Shown here: positions 1-9,490 of the stretch, one piece after another
Layout of the letters: each line of letters starts with the position of its first letter
How positions within the stretch are numbered: the stretch's first letter is position 1
Assembly (NCBI RefSeq): GCF_019655855.1
Contig: NZ_BPFX01000019.1
Location: 62,001 to 126,000 of the forward strand
Direction: 5' to 3'
Origin: Pseudomonas paralcaligenes
GTDB lineage: Bacteria > Pseudomonadota > Gammaproteobacteria > Pseudomonadales > Pseudomonadaceae
DNA length: 64,000 nt
Position numbers and translations under genes: made by a program
Notes under the pieces: model-generated
Databases searched by the model: none
What the model saw: the letters and a program-made list of their open reading frames with translations, nothing else
Told to the model about the DNA's origin: nothing

Positions 1-2057
1 TGGTCCTGCAGGAACAGGTTGAAGCCGGTGGCGTTGCCCAGCTCCATCACCGCCGGCGGGGCGAAGGCGAACACCATGGCGTCGCGGAAGCTGAAGAAGT
101 GCTGCTGCGCGCGGTGCGCCAGGGCAGCCACGCCGTTCTCCTCGCCAGGGCGGTCCCCCCAGGGCTTGAGCATGATGAAGGCCATGCCCGAACTCTGGCC
201 GCGGCCGGCGAAGTTGAAACCGGTGACGGTGAACACCGACTTGACCGTGCTGGCCTCGTCCTCGAGCAGGTACTGGCGCATGTCGTCGACCACCGCCTGG
301 GTGCGCTCGGCGCTGGAGCCGGCCGGGGTCTGCACCTGGGCGAACAGCACGCCCTGGTCTTCCTCGGGGAGGAAGGCGGTGGGGATGCGGGTGAACATCC
401 AGATCATGATGCCGACGATCACCAGGTACAGCAGCAGGTACGGTGCCTTGCGCTTGAGCATGCCGCCCACACCGCGCTGGTAGGCGTTGCTGCCACGGTC
501 GAAGACGCGGTTGAACCAGCCGAAGAAGCCGCGCTTGGCCTCGTGGTGGTCGCCGTCGATGGGCTTGAGCAGGGTGGCGCACAGCGCGGGAGTGAAGATC
601 AGCGCCACCAGCACCGACAGGCTCATGGCCGAGACGATGGTGATGGAGAACTGCCGGTAGATCACCCCGGTGGAGCCGCCGAAGAAGGCCATCGGCAGGA
701 ACACCGCCGACAGCACCAGGGCGATGCCGATCAGGGCGCCCTGGATCTGCCCCATGGACTTGCGCGTCGCCTCCCTGGGCGACAACCCATCCTCGCGCAT
801 CACCCGTTCGACGTTCTCCACCACCACGATGGCGTCGTCCACCAGCAGGCCGATGGCCAGCACCATGGCGAACATGGTCAGAGTATTGATCGAGAAGCCG
901 AAGGCCGACAGCACGCCGAAGGTGCCGAGCAGCACCACCGGCACCGCCAGGGTGGGGATGATGGTCGCCCGCAGGTTCTGCAGGAACAGGAACATCACCA
1001 GGAACACCAGCACGATGGCCTCGAACAGGGTGTGCACCACCCCCTCGATGGAGGCCGAGATCACCGGAGTGGTGTCGTAGGGGAAGACCACTTCCATGCC
1101 CGCCGGGAAGAACGGCTCCAGGTTGGCGATGGTCTCGCGCACCGCCTTGGCGGTGTCGAGGGCGTTGGCACCGGTGGCCAGCTTGATCGCCAGGCCGGAG
1201 GCCGGCATGCCGTTGTACTGGGCGTTGATCGCGTAGTTCTCGCCGCCCAGCTCGACCTTGGCCACGTCGCCCAGGCGCACCTGGGAACCGTCGCGGTTGA
1301 CCTTGAGCAGGATGTTGCGGAATTCCTCCGGCGTCTGCAGACGGGTCTTGCCGATGATGGTGGCGTTGAGCTGGTTGCCCGGCGCGGCAGGTAGGCCGCC
1401 GAACTGGCCGGAGGAAATCTGCACGTTCTGCGCCTGAATGGCGCTGCGCACGTCCACCGGGGTCAGCTGGAAGTTGTTCAGCTTGGCCGGGTCGAGCCAG
1501 ATGCGCATGGCGTACTGGGCGCCGAACACCTGGAAGTCGCCCACACCCTTGGTCCGCGAGATCGGGTCCTGCAGGTTGGAGACGATGTAGTTGGACAGGT
1601 CCTCGCGGGTCATGCTGCCGTCGCGGGAGACCACGCCGATCACCAGCAGGAAGTTGCGCACCGACTTGGTCACGCGGATGCCCTGCTGCTGGACCTCCTG
1701 CGGCAACAGCGGGGTGGCGAGCTGCAGCTTGTTCTGCACCTGGACCTGGGCGATGTCGGGGTTGACCCCCTGCTCGAAGGTCACGGTGATTTCCATGCTG
1801 CCGTCGGAGTTGCTCGACGAACTGACATAGCGCAGGCCGTCGATGCCGTTGAGCTGCTGCTCGATCACCTGCACCACGGTGTCCTGCACGGTCTGCGCCG
1901 AGGCGCCCGGGTAGGACACCTGGATGCCGACGGCCGGCGGCGCGATGCTCGGGTACTGGTTGATGGGCAGCTTGAGGATGGACAAGCCGCCGGCCAGCAT
2001 GATCACCAGGGCGATCACCCAGGCGAAGATGGGCCTGTCGATGAAGAACTTCGACAT
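1..2057 (-). CDS. ttgB: RND efflux pump inner-membrane transporter, MexB/TtgB type (3' part outside window)
   Basis: Proton-driven tripartite efflux pump subunit of the inner membrane, HAE1 branch of the RND family. Translation from the ATG at 2057 begins [20 protein letters not shown], the typical first transmembrane helix of MexB/AcrB/TtgB. About 685 codons are present of the roughly 1,045 usual for the family. The central TM4 region near residues 395-410 shows the paired acidic residues in [14 protein letters not shown] that carry protons. The start lies 10 nt after the stop of the adaptor gene, with AGGAG in between, so the two are co-transcribed. The C-terminal third and any outer-membrane partner (oprM/ttgC) lie beyond position 1. 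Substrate range cannot be read from sequence; multidrug and solvent export is typical of close relatives. Confidence 0.93.
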   Translation of the reverse strand, partial: MSKFFIDRPIFAWVIALVIMLAGGLSILKLPINQYPSIAPPAVGIQVSYPGASAQTVQDTVVQVIEQQLNGIDGLRYVSSSSNSDGSMEITVTFEQGVNPDIAQVQVQNKLQLATPLLPQEVQQQGIRVTKSVRNFLLVIGVVSRDGSMTREDLSNYIVSNLQDPISRTKGVGDFQVFGAQYAMRIWLDPAKLNNFQLTPVDVRSAIQAQNVQISSGQFGGLPAAPGNQLNATIIGKTRLQTPEEFRNILLKVNRDGSQVRLGDVAKVELGGENYAINAQYNGMPASGLAIKLATGANALDTAKAVRETIANLEPFFPAGMEVVFPYDTTPVISASIEGVVHTLFEAIVLVFLVMFLFLQNLRATIIPTLAVPVVLLGTFGVLSAFGFSINTLTMFAMVLAIGLLVDDAIVVVENVERVMREDGLSPREATRKSMGQIQGALIGIALVLSAVFLPMAFFGGSTGVIYRQFSITIVSAMSLSVLVALIFTPALCATLLKPIDGDHHEAKRGFFGWFNRVFDRGSNAYQRGVGGMLKRKAPYLLLYLVIVGIMIWMFTRIPTAFLPEEDQGVLFAQVQTPAGSSAERTQAVVDDMRQYLLEDEASTVKSVFTVTGFNFAGRGQSSGMAFIMLKPWGDRPGEENGVAALAHRAQQHFFSFRDAMVFAFAPPAVMELGNATGFNLFLQD

Positions 2058-2067
2058 CGTTCGCTCC

Positions 2068-3210
2068 TTAGCGGCTCTGGACCAGGTCGTCCGACTTCGG
2101 CTTGTCGCCGGCGACGTTGGTGGCTTCTTCAGGGATCACTTCGTCGCCCGGCTTGATGAACTGCAGACCCTCGGTGATCAGCTTGTCACCCGGTTTCAGG
2201 CCCTCGCTCACCAGCCAGCGGTTGCCAGCGGTGCGCTCGGCCTGCAGCTTGCGCAGCTCCACCTTGTTGCCTTCGCCCACCACCAGCGCGGTGGCCTGGC
2301 CCTTCGGGTCGCGGGTCACGCCCTGCTGCGGGGCGAGGATGGCCTGCTGGTTGACCGCCGAGCCGAGCTGGGCGTGGACGAACATGCCCGGCAGCAGCAG
2401 GTGGTCGGGGTTGGGGAACACCGCGCGCAGGGTCACCGAACCGGTGCCCTCGTCCACCGAGACCTCGGAGAACTCCAGGGTACCCTCGTGGGCGTAGGCG
2501 CTGCCGTCCTCCAGGGTCAGCTTGACCTTGGCGGCGTTCTCGCCGGCCTTCTGCAGCTTGCCGCTCTCCAAGTCGCGGCGCAGGCGCAGCAGGTCCTTGG
2601 TGGCCTGGGTCACGTCCACGTAGATCGGGTCGAGCTGCTGGATGGTGGCCAGCGCCGTGCTCTGGCCGTTGTTGACCAGCGCGCCCTCGGTGACAGCGGA
2701 ACGGCCGACGCGGCCGGAAATCGGTGCCAGCACCTTGGTATAGCGCAGGTCGATGCGCGCCCTTTCCAGCGCCGCCTCGGCCTGCAGACGCGCGGCATGG
2801 GCCTCGTCATAGGCCTGCTTGCTCACCGCCTGGTCGCTGACCAGGTCCTTGTAGCGCTCGGCCAGCGACTGGGTCGAGGCCAGGGTGGCCTGGGCGCTCT
2901 TGTAGCTCGCCTGATAGACGGAGGGGTCGATCTGGTACAGCTGCTGCCCGACCTTGACCTCGGAGCCCTCGGCGAACAGGCGCTTCTGGATGATGCCGTC
3001 GACCTGCGGACGCACCTCGGCGATGCGGTAGGCGCTGGTGCGCCCCGGCAGCTCGGTGGTCAGGGTGTACGGCTGGGCCTGCAGGGTGACGACGCCCACC
3101 CTGGGCGTTTCCGCGGCGGGCGGCGGGGCGCTTTCCTGGCAGCCGGTAAGCACCAACGTAGCCAGAGCGACGGCGGAAACCATAGCTGTGAAGGCTGGCT
3201 TCTTCTGCAT
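2068..3210 (-). CDS. ttgA: RND efflux periplasmic adaptor lipoprotein, MexA/TtgA type
   Basis: Membrane-fusion protein linking the inner-membrane RND pump to an outer-membrane channel. A 380-residue product is predicted from the ATG at 3210. An ATG five codons upstream is also open, but the chosen start has a GAGGTC ribosome site 7 nt away and gives the MQ.KPA opening usual in MexA/TtgA. Residues 1-24 form a lipoprotein signal ending in the lipobox LTGC, so the mature protein is lipid-anchored in the periplasm. Lipoyl/hairpin segments follow ([20 protein letters not shown], then [18 protein letters not shown]) and the beta-barrel region includes [19 protein letters not shown]. Similarity by eye is closest to TtgA of P. 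putida. It is first in the operon, divergent from a TetR gene, with the operator between them. Confidence 0.93.
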   Translation of the reverse strand: MQKKPAFTAMVSAVALATLVLTGCQESAPPPAAETPRVGVVTLQAQPYTLTTELPGRTSAYRIAEVRPQVDGIIQKRLFAEGSEVKVGQQLYQIDPSVYQASYKSAQATLASTQSLAERYKDLVSDQAVSKQAYDEAHAARLQAEAALERARIDLRYTKVLAPISGRVGRSAVTEGALVNNGQSTALATIQQLDPIYVDVTQATKDLLRLRRDLESGKLQKAGENAAKVKLTLEDGSAYAHEGTLEFSEVSVDEGTGSVTLRAVFPNPDHLLLPGMFVHAQLGSAVNQQAILAPQQGVTRDPKGQATALVVGEGNKVELRKLQAERTAGNRWLVSEGLKPGDKLITEGLQFIKPGDEVIPEEATNVAGDKPKSDDLVQSR

Positions 3211-3285
3211 CTGAATCGACCTCATGTCATGGAGACGGCTCGGTCGGGAGAAGACCGGGCGCGGGGAAGGAATAACGTTTAGCTG

Positions 3286-3324
3286 GCTAACAAATATACT
3301 TACATACTAGAATATTTGTAAATG
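3286..3324. promoter_or_regulatory. TtgR-like operator in the divergent efflux/repressor intergenic region
   Basis: An AT-rich island in GC-rich DNA holds an inverted repeat, ACAAATAT at 3290-3297 and ATATTTGT at 3312-3319. Read on the minus strand the segment contains ATTTACAAA and ATGTAAGTATATT. From memory these closely match the P. putida TtgR operator overlapping the ttgABC promoter. It sits between the adaptor start (3210) and the TetR start (3374), where such an operator would control both directions. Binding is inferred, not shown. Confidence 0.7.
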
Positions 3325-3373
3325 AGCGAACCCCATCGCATTCGTAACTTTTCTCGATCTTTACTCAGACGCC

Positions 3374-4009
3374 ATGGCCAGACGCACCAAAGAGGAAGCC
3401 GAAGAAACCCGCCAGCGCATACTCGACGCCGCCGAACACCTGTTCCATGAGCGCGGCGTCTCGCGCACCTCGCTGGCCGACATCGCCAGCGGCGCGGGGG
3501 TGACCCGCGGCGCCATCTACTGGCACTTCCAGAACAAGGTCGACCTGTTCCAGGCCATGCTCGAGCGCCTGCATCTGCCGCTGGAGGAACTGGCCCAGGC
3601 CAGCGAACGCGAGGACGAGCCCAACCCCCTCGGGCACACCCGCGAACTGCTGGTGCGCCTGCTGCGCAACGTCGAACTGGACCCGCAGAGCCGGCGCATC
3701 CAGGAGATACTGCAACACAAGTGCGAGTACACCGACGATCTCGGCGACCTGCGGCAGAAGATGCAGGCGCTGCACCTCGAATGCGACGAGCGTATCGAGA
3801 AATCCTTACGCAACGCGGTCAGCAAGGGCCAGTTGCCCGCCGAGCTGGACTGCCGCCGCGCCACCCTCTGCCTGCACGGCTACATCCACGGCCTGCAGGC
3901 CAACTGGCTGCTGGCCTCGGGCGGGGATTCGATGGCCGAGCAGGCGCCGATGCTGGTCGACGCCCTGCTCGACATGCTGCGCTGCAGCCACGCCCTACGC
4001 CGCGCCTGA
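3374..4009 (+). CDS. ttgR: TetR-family repressor of the efflux operon (TtgR/AcrR type)
   Basis: One-component transcriptional repressor of 211 residues, normal TetR length. Residues 1-60 form the DNA-binding domain: MARRTKEEAEETRQRILDAA followed by the helix-turn-helix TSLADIASGAGVTRGAIYWH. This is the signature of the TtgR/AcrR/MtrR subgroup. The C-terminal ligand-binding helices include HKCEYTDDLGDLRQKMQAL, comparable to the HKCEFTDD segment of TtgR. The gene is divergent from the efflux operon across a 163-nt gap containing the operator-like palindrome, so repression relieved by pump substrates is the expected mechanism. Its 3' end overlaps the convergent downstream gene by 15 nt. Confidence 0.88.
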   Translation: MARRTKEEAEETRQRILDAAEHLFHERGVSRTSLADIASGAGVTRGAIYWHFQNKVDLFQAMLERLHLPLEELAQASEREDEPNPLGHTRELLVRLLRNVELDPQSRRIQEILQHKCEYTDDLGDLRQKMQALHLECDERIEKSLRNAVSKGQLPAELDCRRATLCLHGYIHGLQANWLLASGGDSMAEQAPMLVDALLDMLRCSHALRRA

Positions 4010-4384
4010 GCCGCGCCGCAACAGCCAGAACGTCAGCCCGGCCGAGACGCCCTCGAACAGCATCGCGTACAAGTTGAAGGTCTGCTGCGCGCCGCCGTCG
4101 AGCCCCAGGCCGCCCAGGCGGGCGATCAGCAGACTGGCGTAGAGCAGCACCAGCAGCATCAGCGCGGGGCGCAGCAGGTCGGCGCGCAGCAGCGCCAGCA
4201 CCAGCCACACCGCCAGGCCCAGCTGCAGGCCGCCGTAGTAGGCGCGGACATCGGTGACGGCGGCCGGCGCCATCAGCAGCATGCCGCTGAGGTTGGCCAT
4301 CTCCTGCGGACGGATGAAGTAGGCCAGGCCGAAACCGGCCAGTAGCAGGGCCTGGACGGCCAACAGGATGCGAGCGGGCAGCAT
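3995..4384 (-). CDS. Small four-helix membrane protein (DUF4345-like)
   Basis: A 129-residue, strongly hydrophobic protein with about four predicted transmembrane segments: LLAVQALLLAGFGLAYFIRP, AYYGGLQLGLAVWLVLALL, LMLLVLLYASLLIARLGGLG, and a C-terminal segment ending in basic residues. The GLAYFIRP... AYYGGLQLGLAVW pattern is that of DUF4345-type proteins, whose function is unknown. The start is taken at the ATG at 4384 because GAGGA precedes it; an upstream in-frame ATG (4426) lacks a comparable site. Its end overlaps the end of the convergent tetR gene. No operon partner. Confidence 0.7.
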   Translation of the reverse strand: MLPARILLAVQALLLAGFGLAYFIRPQEMANLSGMLLMAPAAVTDVRAYYGGLQLGLAVWLVLALLRADLLRPALMLLVLLYASLLIARLGGLGLDGGAQQTFNLYAMLFEGVSAGLTFWLLRRGSGAA

Positions 4385-4512
4385 CGGCGTTCTCCTCGGA
4401 GGGTGTCCCGCGAGCATAGGACGCATCGTCGCAGGCGGAAACAGTCACGATGTGGGACTGTCGAAGCGGCAGCGCTATCCTGCCGCCCATCCACTCCGCC
4501 GAGGAATCCGCC

Positions 4513-4944
4513 ATGCGTCTCCTGCCTCTCGCCGCCCTCCTGTTCGCTACCGCCAGCCAGGCCGCCGAGCCCATCACCATGGACGTCCACCGCGACGTCA
4601 ACTGCGGCTGCTGCAAGGCCTGGATCAGCCACCTGGAAGAGAACGGCATCAAGGTCAACGACCACGTCGAGGACGACATGAGCGCGGTCAAGCAGCGCCT
4701 CGGCGTGCCGCCGCGCCTGGCCTCCTGCCACACCGGCGTGATCGACGGCAAGTTCGTCGAGGGCCACGTGCCGGCCCGCGACATCCTCGCCCTGCAAGGC
4801 CGTCCCGACCTGCTCGGCGCCGCCGTGCCGGGCATGCCCCACGGCTCGCCGGGCATGGAGACCGGCACGCAGCACGCCTACCAGGTGATCGGCCTGGACC
4901 GGGACGGCAAGGAGCAGGTGCTGGCCGACTATCCCGCCGAGTGA
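4513..4944 (+). CDS. Exported DUF411 metal-binding protein
   Basis: A 143-residue protein with a short signal peptide (MRLLPLAALLFATASQAA, cleavage expected after AQA-type residues). The mature domain opens with VHRDVNCGCCKAWISHLEEN; the CGCC motif and following helix are diagnostic of the DUF411 family. Members are periplasmic and often lie beside copper or metal resistance genes, suggesting metal binding, but no other metal gene is next to it here. Conserved features later in the protein include LASCHTGVIDGKFVEGHVPA and PGMPHGSPGMETG. GAGGA lies 9 nt before the ATG. Function beyond metal-binding resemblance is not known. Confidence 0.85.
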   Translation: MRLLPLAALLFATASQAAEPITMDVHRDVNCGCCKAWISHLEENGIKVNDHVEDDMSAVKQRLGVPPRLASCHTGVIDGKFVEGHVPARDILALQGRPDLLGAAVPGMPHGSPGMETGTQHAYQVIGLDRDGKEQVLADYPAE

Positions 4945-5012
4945 TCGCGGACTGGCGCGCTCCCGCCGAGACGGCGACACTATCACTCCCGACAGACTGA
5001 AGGAGCGCGGCC

Positions 5013-5885
5013 ATGCGCTGGGAAAGAGGAAGACGCAGCGACAACGTGGTGGACGCCCGTGGCCGCAGCGGCGGCATGCGCTTCGGCGGCGGCAAGGGCC
5101 TGAGCCTGGGCGGCATCGCCATCGTGGTGGTGGTCGGTCTGCTGATGGGCCAGGACCCGCTGACCATCCTCGGCAACGTGGTCAACCAGGGCATGCAGCA
5201 GGGCGCCCCGGTGCAGGAACAGAGCGCCCCGGCGGCCAACGACCAGCAGAGCGAGTTCGTGCGCGCCGTGCTGGGCGACACCGAGGACACCTGGCGCGCT
5301 CTGTTCCAGGCCTCCGGCAAGCAGTATCAGGACCCCAAGCTCGTGCTGTTCAGCGGTGGCGTGCGCTCGGCCTGCGGCTTCGCCGACGCCGCGGTCGGTC
5401 CCTTCTACTGCCCCGGCGACCGCCAGGTCTACCTCGACCTGTCGTTCTTCCGCGAGATGGAGACCCGCTTCTCCGCCGCCGGCGACTTCGCCCAGGCCTA
5501 CGTGATCGCTCATGAGGTCGGCCACCACGTGCAGACCCTGCTCGGCGTCTCGGCCAAGGTCAACGCGGCGCGCCAGCGCGGCCAGCGGCTGGAAGGCGAC
5601 AACGGCCTGCTGGTACGCCAGGAGCTGCAGGCGGACTGCCTGGCCGGCGTCTGGGCGCACCATGCCCAGCAGCGCCTGGACTGGCTGGAGCCGGGCGACC
5701 TGGAAGAGGCGCTGAACGCCGCCAACGCCATCGGCGACGACCGCCTGCAGAAGCAGTCCCGCGGCACCGTGGTGCCGGACTCCTTCACCCACGGCACCTC
5801 GGCGCAGCGCATGCGCTGGTTCAAGACCGGCTTCGAGAGCGGCCAGCCGGGGCGCTGCGACACCTTCGCCGCGGCCAAGCTGTAG
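5013..5885 (+). CDS. ypfJ: Neutral zinc metallopeptidase, YpfJ family
   Basis: A 290-residue predicted membrane-anchored zinc protease. The N-terminus MRWERGRRSDNVVDARG is the usual opening of YpfJ proteins, followed by one transmembrane segment (GLSLGGIAIVVVVGLLMGQD, about residues 30-50). The zinc-binding HExxH is in AHEVGHHVQTLLG with the first histidine at residue 167. The downstream ELQADCLAGVWAHH provides the third ligand region (an acidic residue). PFYCPGDRQVYLDL, typical of the family, precedes the active site. Length matches the family. Substrates are unknown. AAGGAG precedes the start; the gene stands alone, 68 nt after the DUF411 gene and convergent with the AraC gene. Confidence 0.9.
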   Translation: MRWERGRRSDNVVDARGRSGGMRFGGGKGLSLGGIAIVVVVGLLMGQDPLTILGNVVNQGMQQGAPVQEQSAPAANDQQSEFVRAVLGDTEDTWRALFQASGKQYQDPKLVLFSGGVRSACGFADAAVGPFYCPGDRQVYLDLSFFREMETRFSAAGDFAQAYVIAHEVGHHVQTLLGVSAKVNAARQRGQRLEGDNGLLVRQELQADCLAGVWAHHAQQRLDWLEPGDLEEALNAANAIGDDRLQKQSRGTVVPDSFTHGTSAQRMRWFKTGFESGQPGRCDTFAAAKL

Positions 5886-5888
5886 GTT

Positions 5889-6905
5889 TCACCCGCCCTG
5901 CGGGGTTTGCCGGTAGGCCCTGGGCGACACGCCGAACCAGCCCTTGAACGCCTTGTAGAAGGCGCTCGGTTCGGCGAAGCCCAGTTCGCGGCTGAGCAGC
6001 TCCACCCGGCAGTCCGCCTGGCGCAGGCGGCGCAGCGCATGCTCGCGGCGCACCTCAGCGAGCAGTCCGGAGAAGCTGCAGCCCTCGGTGCGCAGGTGGC
6101 GATGCAGGGTCTGCCGGCTGATCCCCAGGCGCCGCGCCACCGCCTCCACGGAAAACGCGCCGTCGATCAGGCCCAGTTCGATCAGTTGCAGCACCTGCTG
6201 GCGCAGGCTGTGGCGGCTCGGCAGCTGCGCCTGCATGTCGCTGACGCGCTGCTGCAACAGGCTCTTGAGGTAGTCGTTGCCGCCGATCAGGGGTCGCTGC
6301 AGGTCGGCGGCGGCCATCTCGATGTAGTCCAGCGGCTCGCCGAAACGCACCGGGCAACCGAGCACCCGGCGGTAGCTGGCCTGCGCGGCCAGTGGCGCAT
6401 GGCGAAACCCCACCCGCAACGGCAACAGGCGCACGCCACTCATCTGCCGGCCCCAGCACAGCGCCGAACTCAGGCTGTATTCGCAGGCCGGGGGATGATC
6501 GGCCAGCGGCGCGGTGAACAGGAAAGCGATGCGCACCCGCTCCGCCTCGCGCTCCACCCGCAGGTTCTCGCATTCGCTCATCACCGGGCTGTGTCGGCTG
6601 AACAGGTCCAGCGCCTCGCCGATGGTGGCGCTCATGGCCGCCAGGTTGGCCACCGGGCCTCGTGTCCCCAGGCCACGCCGCTGGCCGAGCAGCAGGCCGA
6701 TATCGGCCGGCGCGCCACGCTCGGCCGCCAGTTGCCACAGGCGCAGCAGCCAGGCCACCGGGATGCGCGCCTCCAGGGTCAGCGGCCGTTCCGGCGCCAG
6801 GCCCAGCCCGGCGAGATCGGCCGGCTCCGCCAGTTGCAGCTGGCGCAGGCTCTGGTACAGGTCGAGCAATAATGAGGCCGTGGCGCTCGGGGCGTGATCC
6901 AGCAT
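5889..6905 (-). CDS. AraC-family transcriptional regulator with arabinose-binding-type N-terminal domain
   Basis: A 338-residue regulator. Residues about 15-205 form the Arabinose_bd-like sensor domain seen in OruR/ArgR-type Pseudomonas regulators (RIPVAWLLRLWQLAAERGAP, RGLGTRGPVANLAAMSATIG). The last 100 residues carry two helix-turn-helix motifs: SVEAVARRLGISRQTLHRHL and ELLSRELGFAEPSAFYKAFK, ending in the AraC hallmark FGVSPRAYR. Start chosen at the ATG at 6905, which has AAGGGAC upstream; an earlier in-frame ATG (6956) gives a poorer fit. It is divergent from the acyl-CoA synthetase gene over a 153-nt gap, so control of that gene in response to a lipid-related effector is a reasonable guess. 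Confidence 0.88.
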   Translation of the reverse strand: MLDHAPSATASLLLDLYQSLRQLQLAEPADLAGLGLAPERPLTLEARIPVAWLLRLWQLAAERGAPADIGLLLGQRRGLGTRGPVANLAAMSATIGEALDLFSRHSPVMSECENLRVEREAERVRIAFLFTAPLADHPPACEYSLSSALCWGRQMSGVRLLPLRVGFRHAPLAAQASYRRVLGCPVRFGEPLDYIEMAAADLQRPLIGGNDYLKSLLQQRVSDMQAQLPSRHSLRQQVLQLIELGLIDGAFSVEAVARRLGISRQTLHRHLRTEGCSFSGLLAEVRREHALRRLRQADCRVELLSRELGFAEPSAFYKAFKGWFGVSPRAYRQTPQGG

Positions 6906-7058
6906 GATCGGCAGGTCCCTTTCCGGCAGCGGAGGTGGCCGATTGTGCGTCGCCACTGAGACGAGTTGCCAGTCCCTTGCGACCTGAGGCTATCAACAGG
7001 CCGGCGTCGCCTTGCGTAGATTGCGGGCCAATAACAACAACAGCGCAGGAAACTCCCC

Positions 7059-8888
7059 ATGAATCCGTCCGCCGTCCTCACCTTGCCACGCCTGCTGTCC
7101 CGGCTGCCCTACCTGCTCTCCGGCCTGCCCGGCATCGTCCATGGCCTGCGCCTCGCCAGCCGCGCCCGCGGCAATGCCGTCGGCGGCCTGGCCGAATGCG
7201 TGGAACAGGCCGCCCGTGGCAACCCCGAGGGCATCGCCCTGATCCAGGGCGACGAGCGGCTGACCTACCGGGAGTTCGACCAGTGGGCCAACCGCCTGGC
7301 CCACCGCCTGCGCGCCGACGGACTGGCCCAGGGCGACTGCGCCGTACTGATGCTGGAGAACCGCCTGGAGCTGCTGGCCTGCGTTGTCGCCTGCGCCAAG
7401 CTCGGCGTGGTCGCCGCGCTGGTCAACGGCAGCCAGCGCGGCCAGGTGCTGGCCCACAGCATCAACCTGGTGAAGCCGCGCATCGCCCTGGTCGGCGAGG
7501 AACTGCGGGAAGCCTTCGACGAGGTGCGCGAGCAGTTGTACCTGCCAGCGGACGCCGGCTACTACTTCGCCGACCAGCCCACCTGGCGCGATCCGGGCCA
7601 GGCCCCGGCCGGCTGGCACCACCCGGCCGCCGAACTGGCCGCACAGCCGGATACGGCGCCGGCGCTGGCACGCCCGGTACAGGCCGAAGACCCTTGCTTC
7701 TACATCTACACCTCCGGCACCACCGGCCTGCCCAAGGCCGTGGTGTTCAACCACGGGCGTTTCCTCAAGGGCTACGGCATCTTCGGCCACGGCGCCGTGC
7801 GCCTCGGCCGCGACGACCGCCTGTACTGCAGCCTGCCCTTCTACCACGCCACCGCCATGGTGGTGTGCTGGGGCTCGGCGCTGTCCGGCCAGGCGGCGCT
7901 GATCATGGTGCGGCGCTTCAGCGCCAGCCGCTTCCTCGACGAAGTACGACAGCATGGCGCCACCGCCTTCGGCTACGTCGGCGAACTGTGCCGCTACCTG
8001 CTGGAACGCCCGGCCAGCCCCGACGACGCCGACAACCCGCTGCGCATCATGGTCGGCAACGGCATGCGTCCGGCCATCTGGAGCGCCTTCAAGCAGCGCT
8101 TCGGCATTCGCCAGGTGGTCGAGTTCTACGCCTCCAGCGAGGGCAACATCGGCTTCACCAACCTGCTCAACCTGGACCACACCGTGGGCTTCACCCCCTA
8201 CCCCTACGCCATCGTCCGCTACGACCGCGACAGCGAGGCGCCACTGCGCGATGCCCATGGCCACCTGCAACGGGTGAAGCCCGGCGAGGCCGGCCTGCTG
8301 ATCGGCGAGATCACCGAGAAGACGCCCTTCCACGGCTACACCGACCCGGCCAAGACCGAGAGCTGCATCCTGCGCGACGTGTTCCGGCCGGGCGACGCCT
8401 GGTTCAACACCGGCGACCTGATGCTGCACCAGGGCTGGCGCCACGCCCAGTTCGTCGACCGCCTGGGCGACACCTTCCGCTGGAAGGGCGAGAACGTTTC
8501 CACCACCGAGGTGGAGGCGGTGCTGGACGGCATCGACGGAGTCGGCGAGGCGGTGGTCTACGGCGTGGAGATCGCCGGCACCAACGGCCGCGCCGGCATG
8601 GCCTGCATCCGCCTGGACCGTGCCCCGGCTGACTTCGACTTCCGCCGCCTGCTCGCCGAACTGCGCCGCGAGCTGCCGCACTACGCGGTGCCGCTGTTCC
8701 TGCGCCTGAGCGAGAAGATGGAGACCACCGGCACCTTCAAGCACAAGAAGGCGCCGCTCAAGGAACAGGGCTTCGATCCGGCCCGCTGCGCCGACCCGCT
8801 GTACGCCTGGCTGCCCGGCACGGACAGCTACGTGCCGGTGGATGGCGTGCTGCACGCGGCCATCCAGGGCGGGGCCTATCGCTACTGA
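7059..8888 (+). CDS. Long-chain acyl-CoA synthetase, FATP/FadD6-like
   Basis: A 609-residue AMP-forming enzyme that activates fatty acids (or other carboxylic acids) to CoA thioesters. The ATP/AMP signature YIYTSGTTGLPKAVV begins near residue 214. The second motif FYASSEGNIGF and the adenylate-binding NTGDLMLHQGW and DRLGDTFRWKGENVSTTEVE are intact, as is the C-terminal catalytic lysine region ETTGTFKHKK. The N-terminal hydrophobic stretch and overall pattern resemble FATP-type very-long-chain synthetases more than classical FadD. Aminoacyl- or peptide-carrier domains are absent. The divergent AraC gene is the likely regulator. The 3' end overlaps the convergent HAD gene by 7 nt. Confidence 0.9.
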   Translation: MNPSAVLTLPRLLSRLPYLLSGLPGIVHGLRLASRARGNAVGGLAECVEQAARGNPEGIALIQGDERLTYREFDQWANRLAHRLRADGLAQGDCAVLMLENRLELLACVVACAKLGVVAALVNGSQRGQVLAHSINLVKPRIALVGEELREAFDEVREQLYLPADAGYYFADQPTWRDPGQAPAGWHHPAAELAAQPDTAPALARPVQAEDPCFYIYTSGTTGLPKAVVFNHGRFLKGYGIFGHGAVRLGRDDRLYCSLPFYHATAMVVCWGSALSGQAALIMVRRFSASRFLDEVRQHGATAFGYVGELCRYLLERPASPDDADNPLRIMVGNGMRPAIWSAFKQRFGIRQVVEFYASSEGNIGFTNLLNLDHTVGFTPYPYAIVRYDRDSEAPLRDAHGHLQRVKPGEAGLLIGEITEKTPFHGYTDPAKTESCILRDVFRPGDAWFNTGDLMLHQGWRHAQFVDRLGDTFRWKGENVSTTEVEAVLDGIDGVGEAVVYGVEIAGTNGRAGMACIRLDRAPADFDFRRLLAELRRELPHYAVPLFLRLSEKMETTGTFKHKKAPLKEQGFDPARCADPLYAWLPGTDSYVPVDGVLHAAIQGGAYRY

Positions 8889-9490
8889 AGCTGGTCGAGC
8901 AGCGCCCGGCAGTCCGGAGCGAAGCCGTCGGCCAGCTCCGGCCAGGGGTTCTCCGGCAGGTTGACCAGCACCCCGTGAGCGCCGGCGGCGCGGGCACAGT
9001 CCAGGTCGAAGCGGTAGTCGCCGACCATCACCAGCGCGTCGGGCGCCACGGCCCAGCGCTGCGCCAGGTGCAGCAGGCCGGCCGGGTCCGGCTTGGGCGG
9101 CGCCTCGCCGCGACCGACCACGTCGGCGCTGTCGAAGCAGTCGCCGAGGCCGATCGCGGCCAGGGTCAGCAGGGCCAGTTCATGGGCGTTTCGGGTGAGG
9201 ATGCCGAGCCGGCAGCCGCGCTCGTGCAGCCCGCGCACCAGCGCCACCGCGCCGGGCGCCGCCACCGAGCCGATCGCCAGTTCGCGCTCGTGCTCCAGCA
9301 GCCAGGCGTGCTTGGCAGCCGCCTCGTCCGCGGGCAACGCGGCCAGGTGATGGAGGATGTCTTCCTCCTGGGGAATGCCCAGCGCCCGCTTGATGGCCGG
9401 GAAGTCGTGGACGGCCACGGTCAGGGTGCCGTCCATGTCGAATACCCAGTGGCGCCGGTGGCGCAGGGCGGGCGAGACCCGCGCCGTCAC
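8882..9490 (-). CDS. HAD-superfamily phosphatase (subfamily IA)
   Basis: A 202-residue hydrolase. Motif I is HWVFDMDGTLT with nucleophile and acid/base aspartates. Motif II threonine is in GILTRNAHE, and motif III/IV are KPDPAGLL and MVGDYRFDLDCARAAG. The cap between motif I and II is helical, as in phosphoglycolate-phosphatase-like enzymes. The start is the GTG at 9490, which overlaps the TGA of tesB in GTGA, implying translational coupling; no ATG lies in the first codons. It is last in the four-gene minus-strand operon starting at 12511. Substrate unknown: phosphoglycolate, sugar phosphates and nucleotides are all handled by relatives. Confidence 0.85.
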   Translation of the reverse strand: MTARVSPALRHRRHWVFDMDGTLTVAVHDFPAIKRALGIPQEEDILHHLAALPADEAAAKHAWLLEHERELAIGSVAAPGAVALVRGLHERGCRLGILTRNAHELALLTLAAIGLGDCFDSADVVGRGEAPPKPDPAGLLHLAQRWAVAPDALVMVGDYRFDLDCARAAGAHGVLVNLPENPWPELADGFAPDCRALLDQLQ

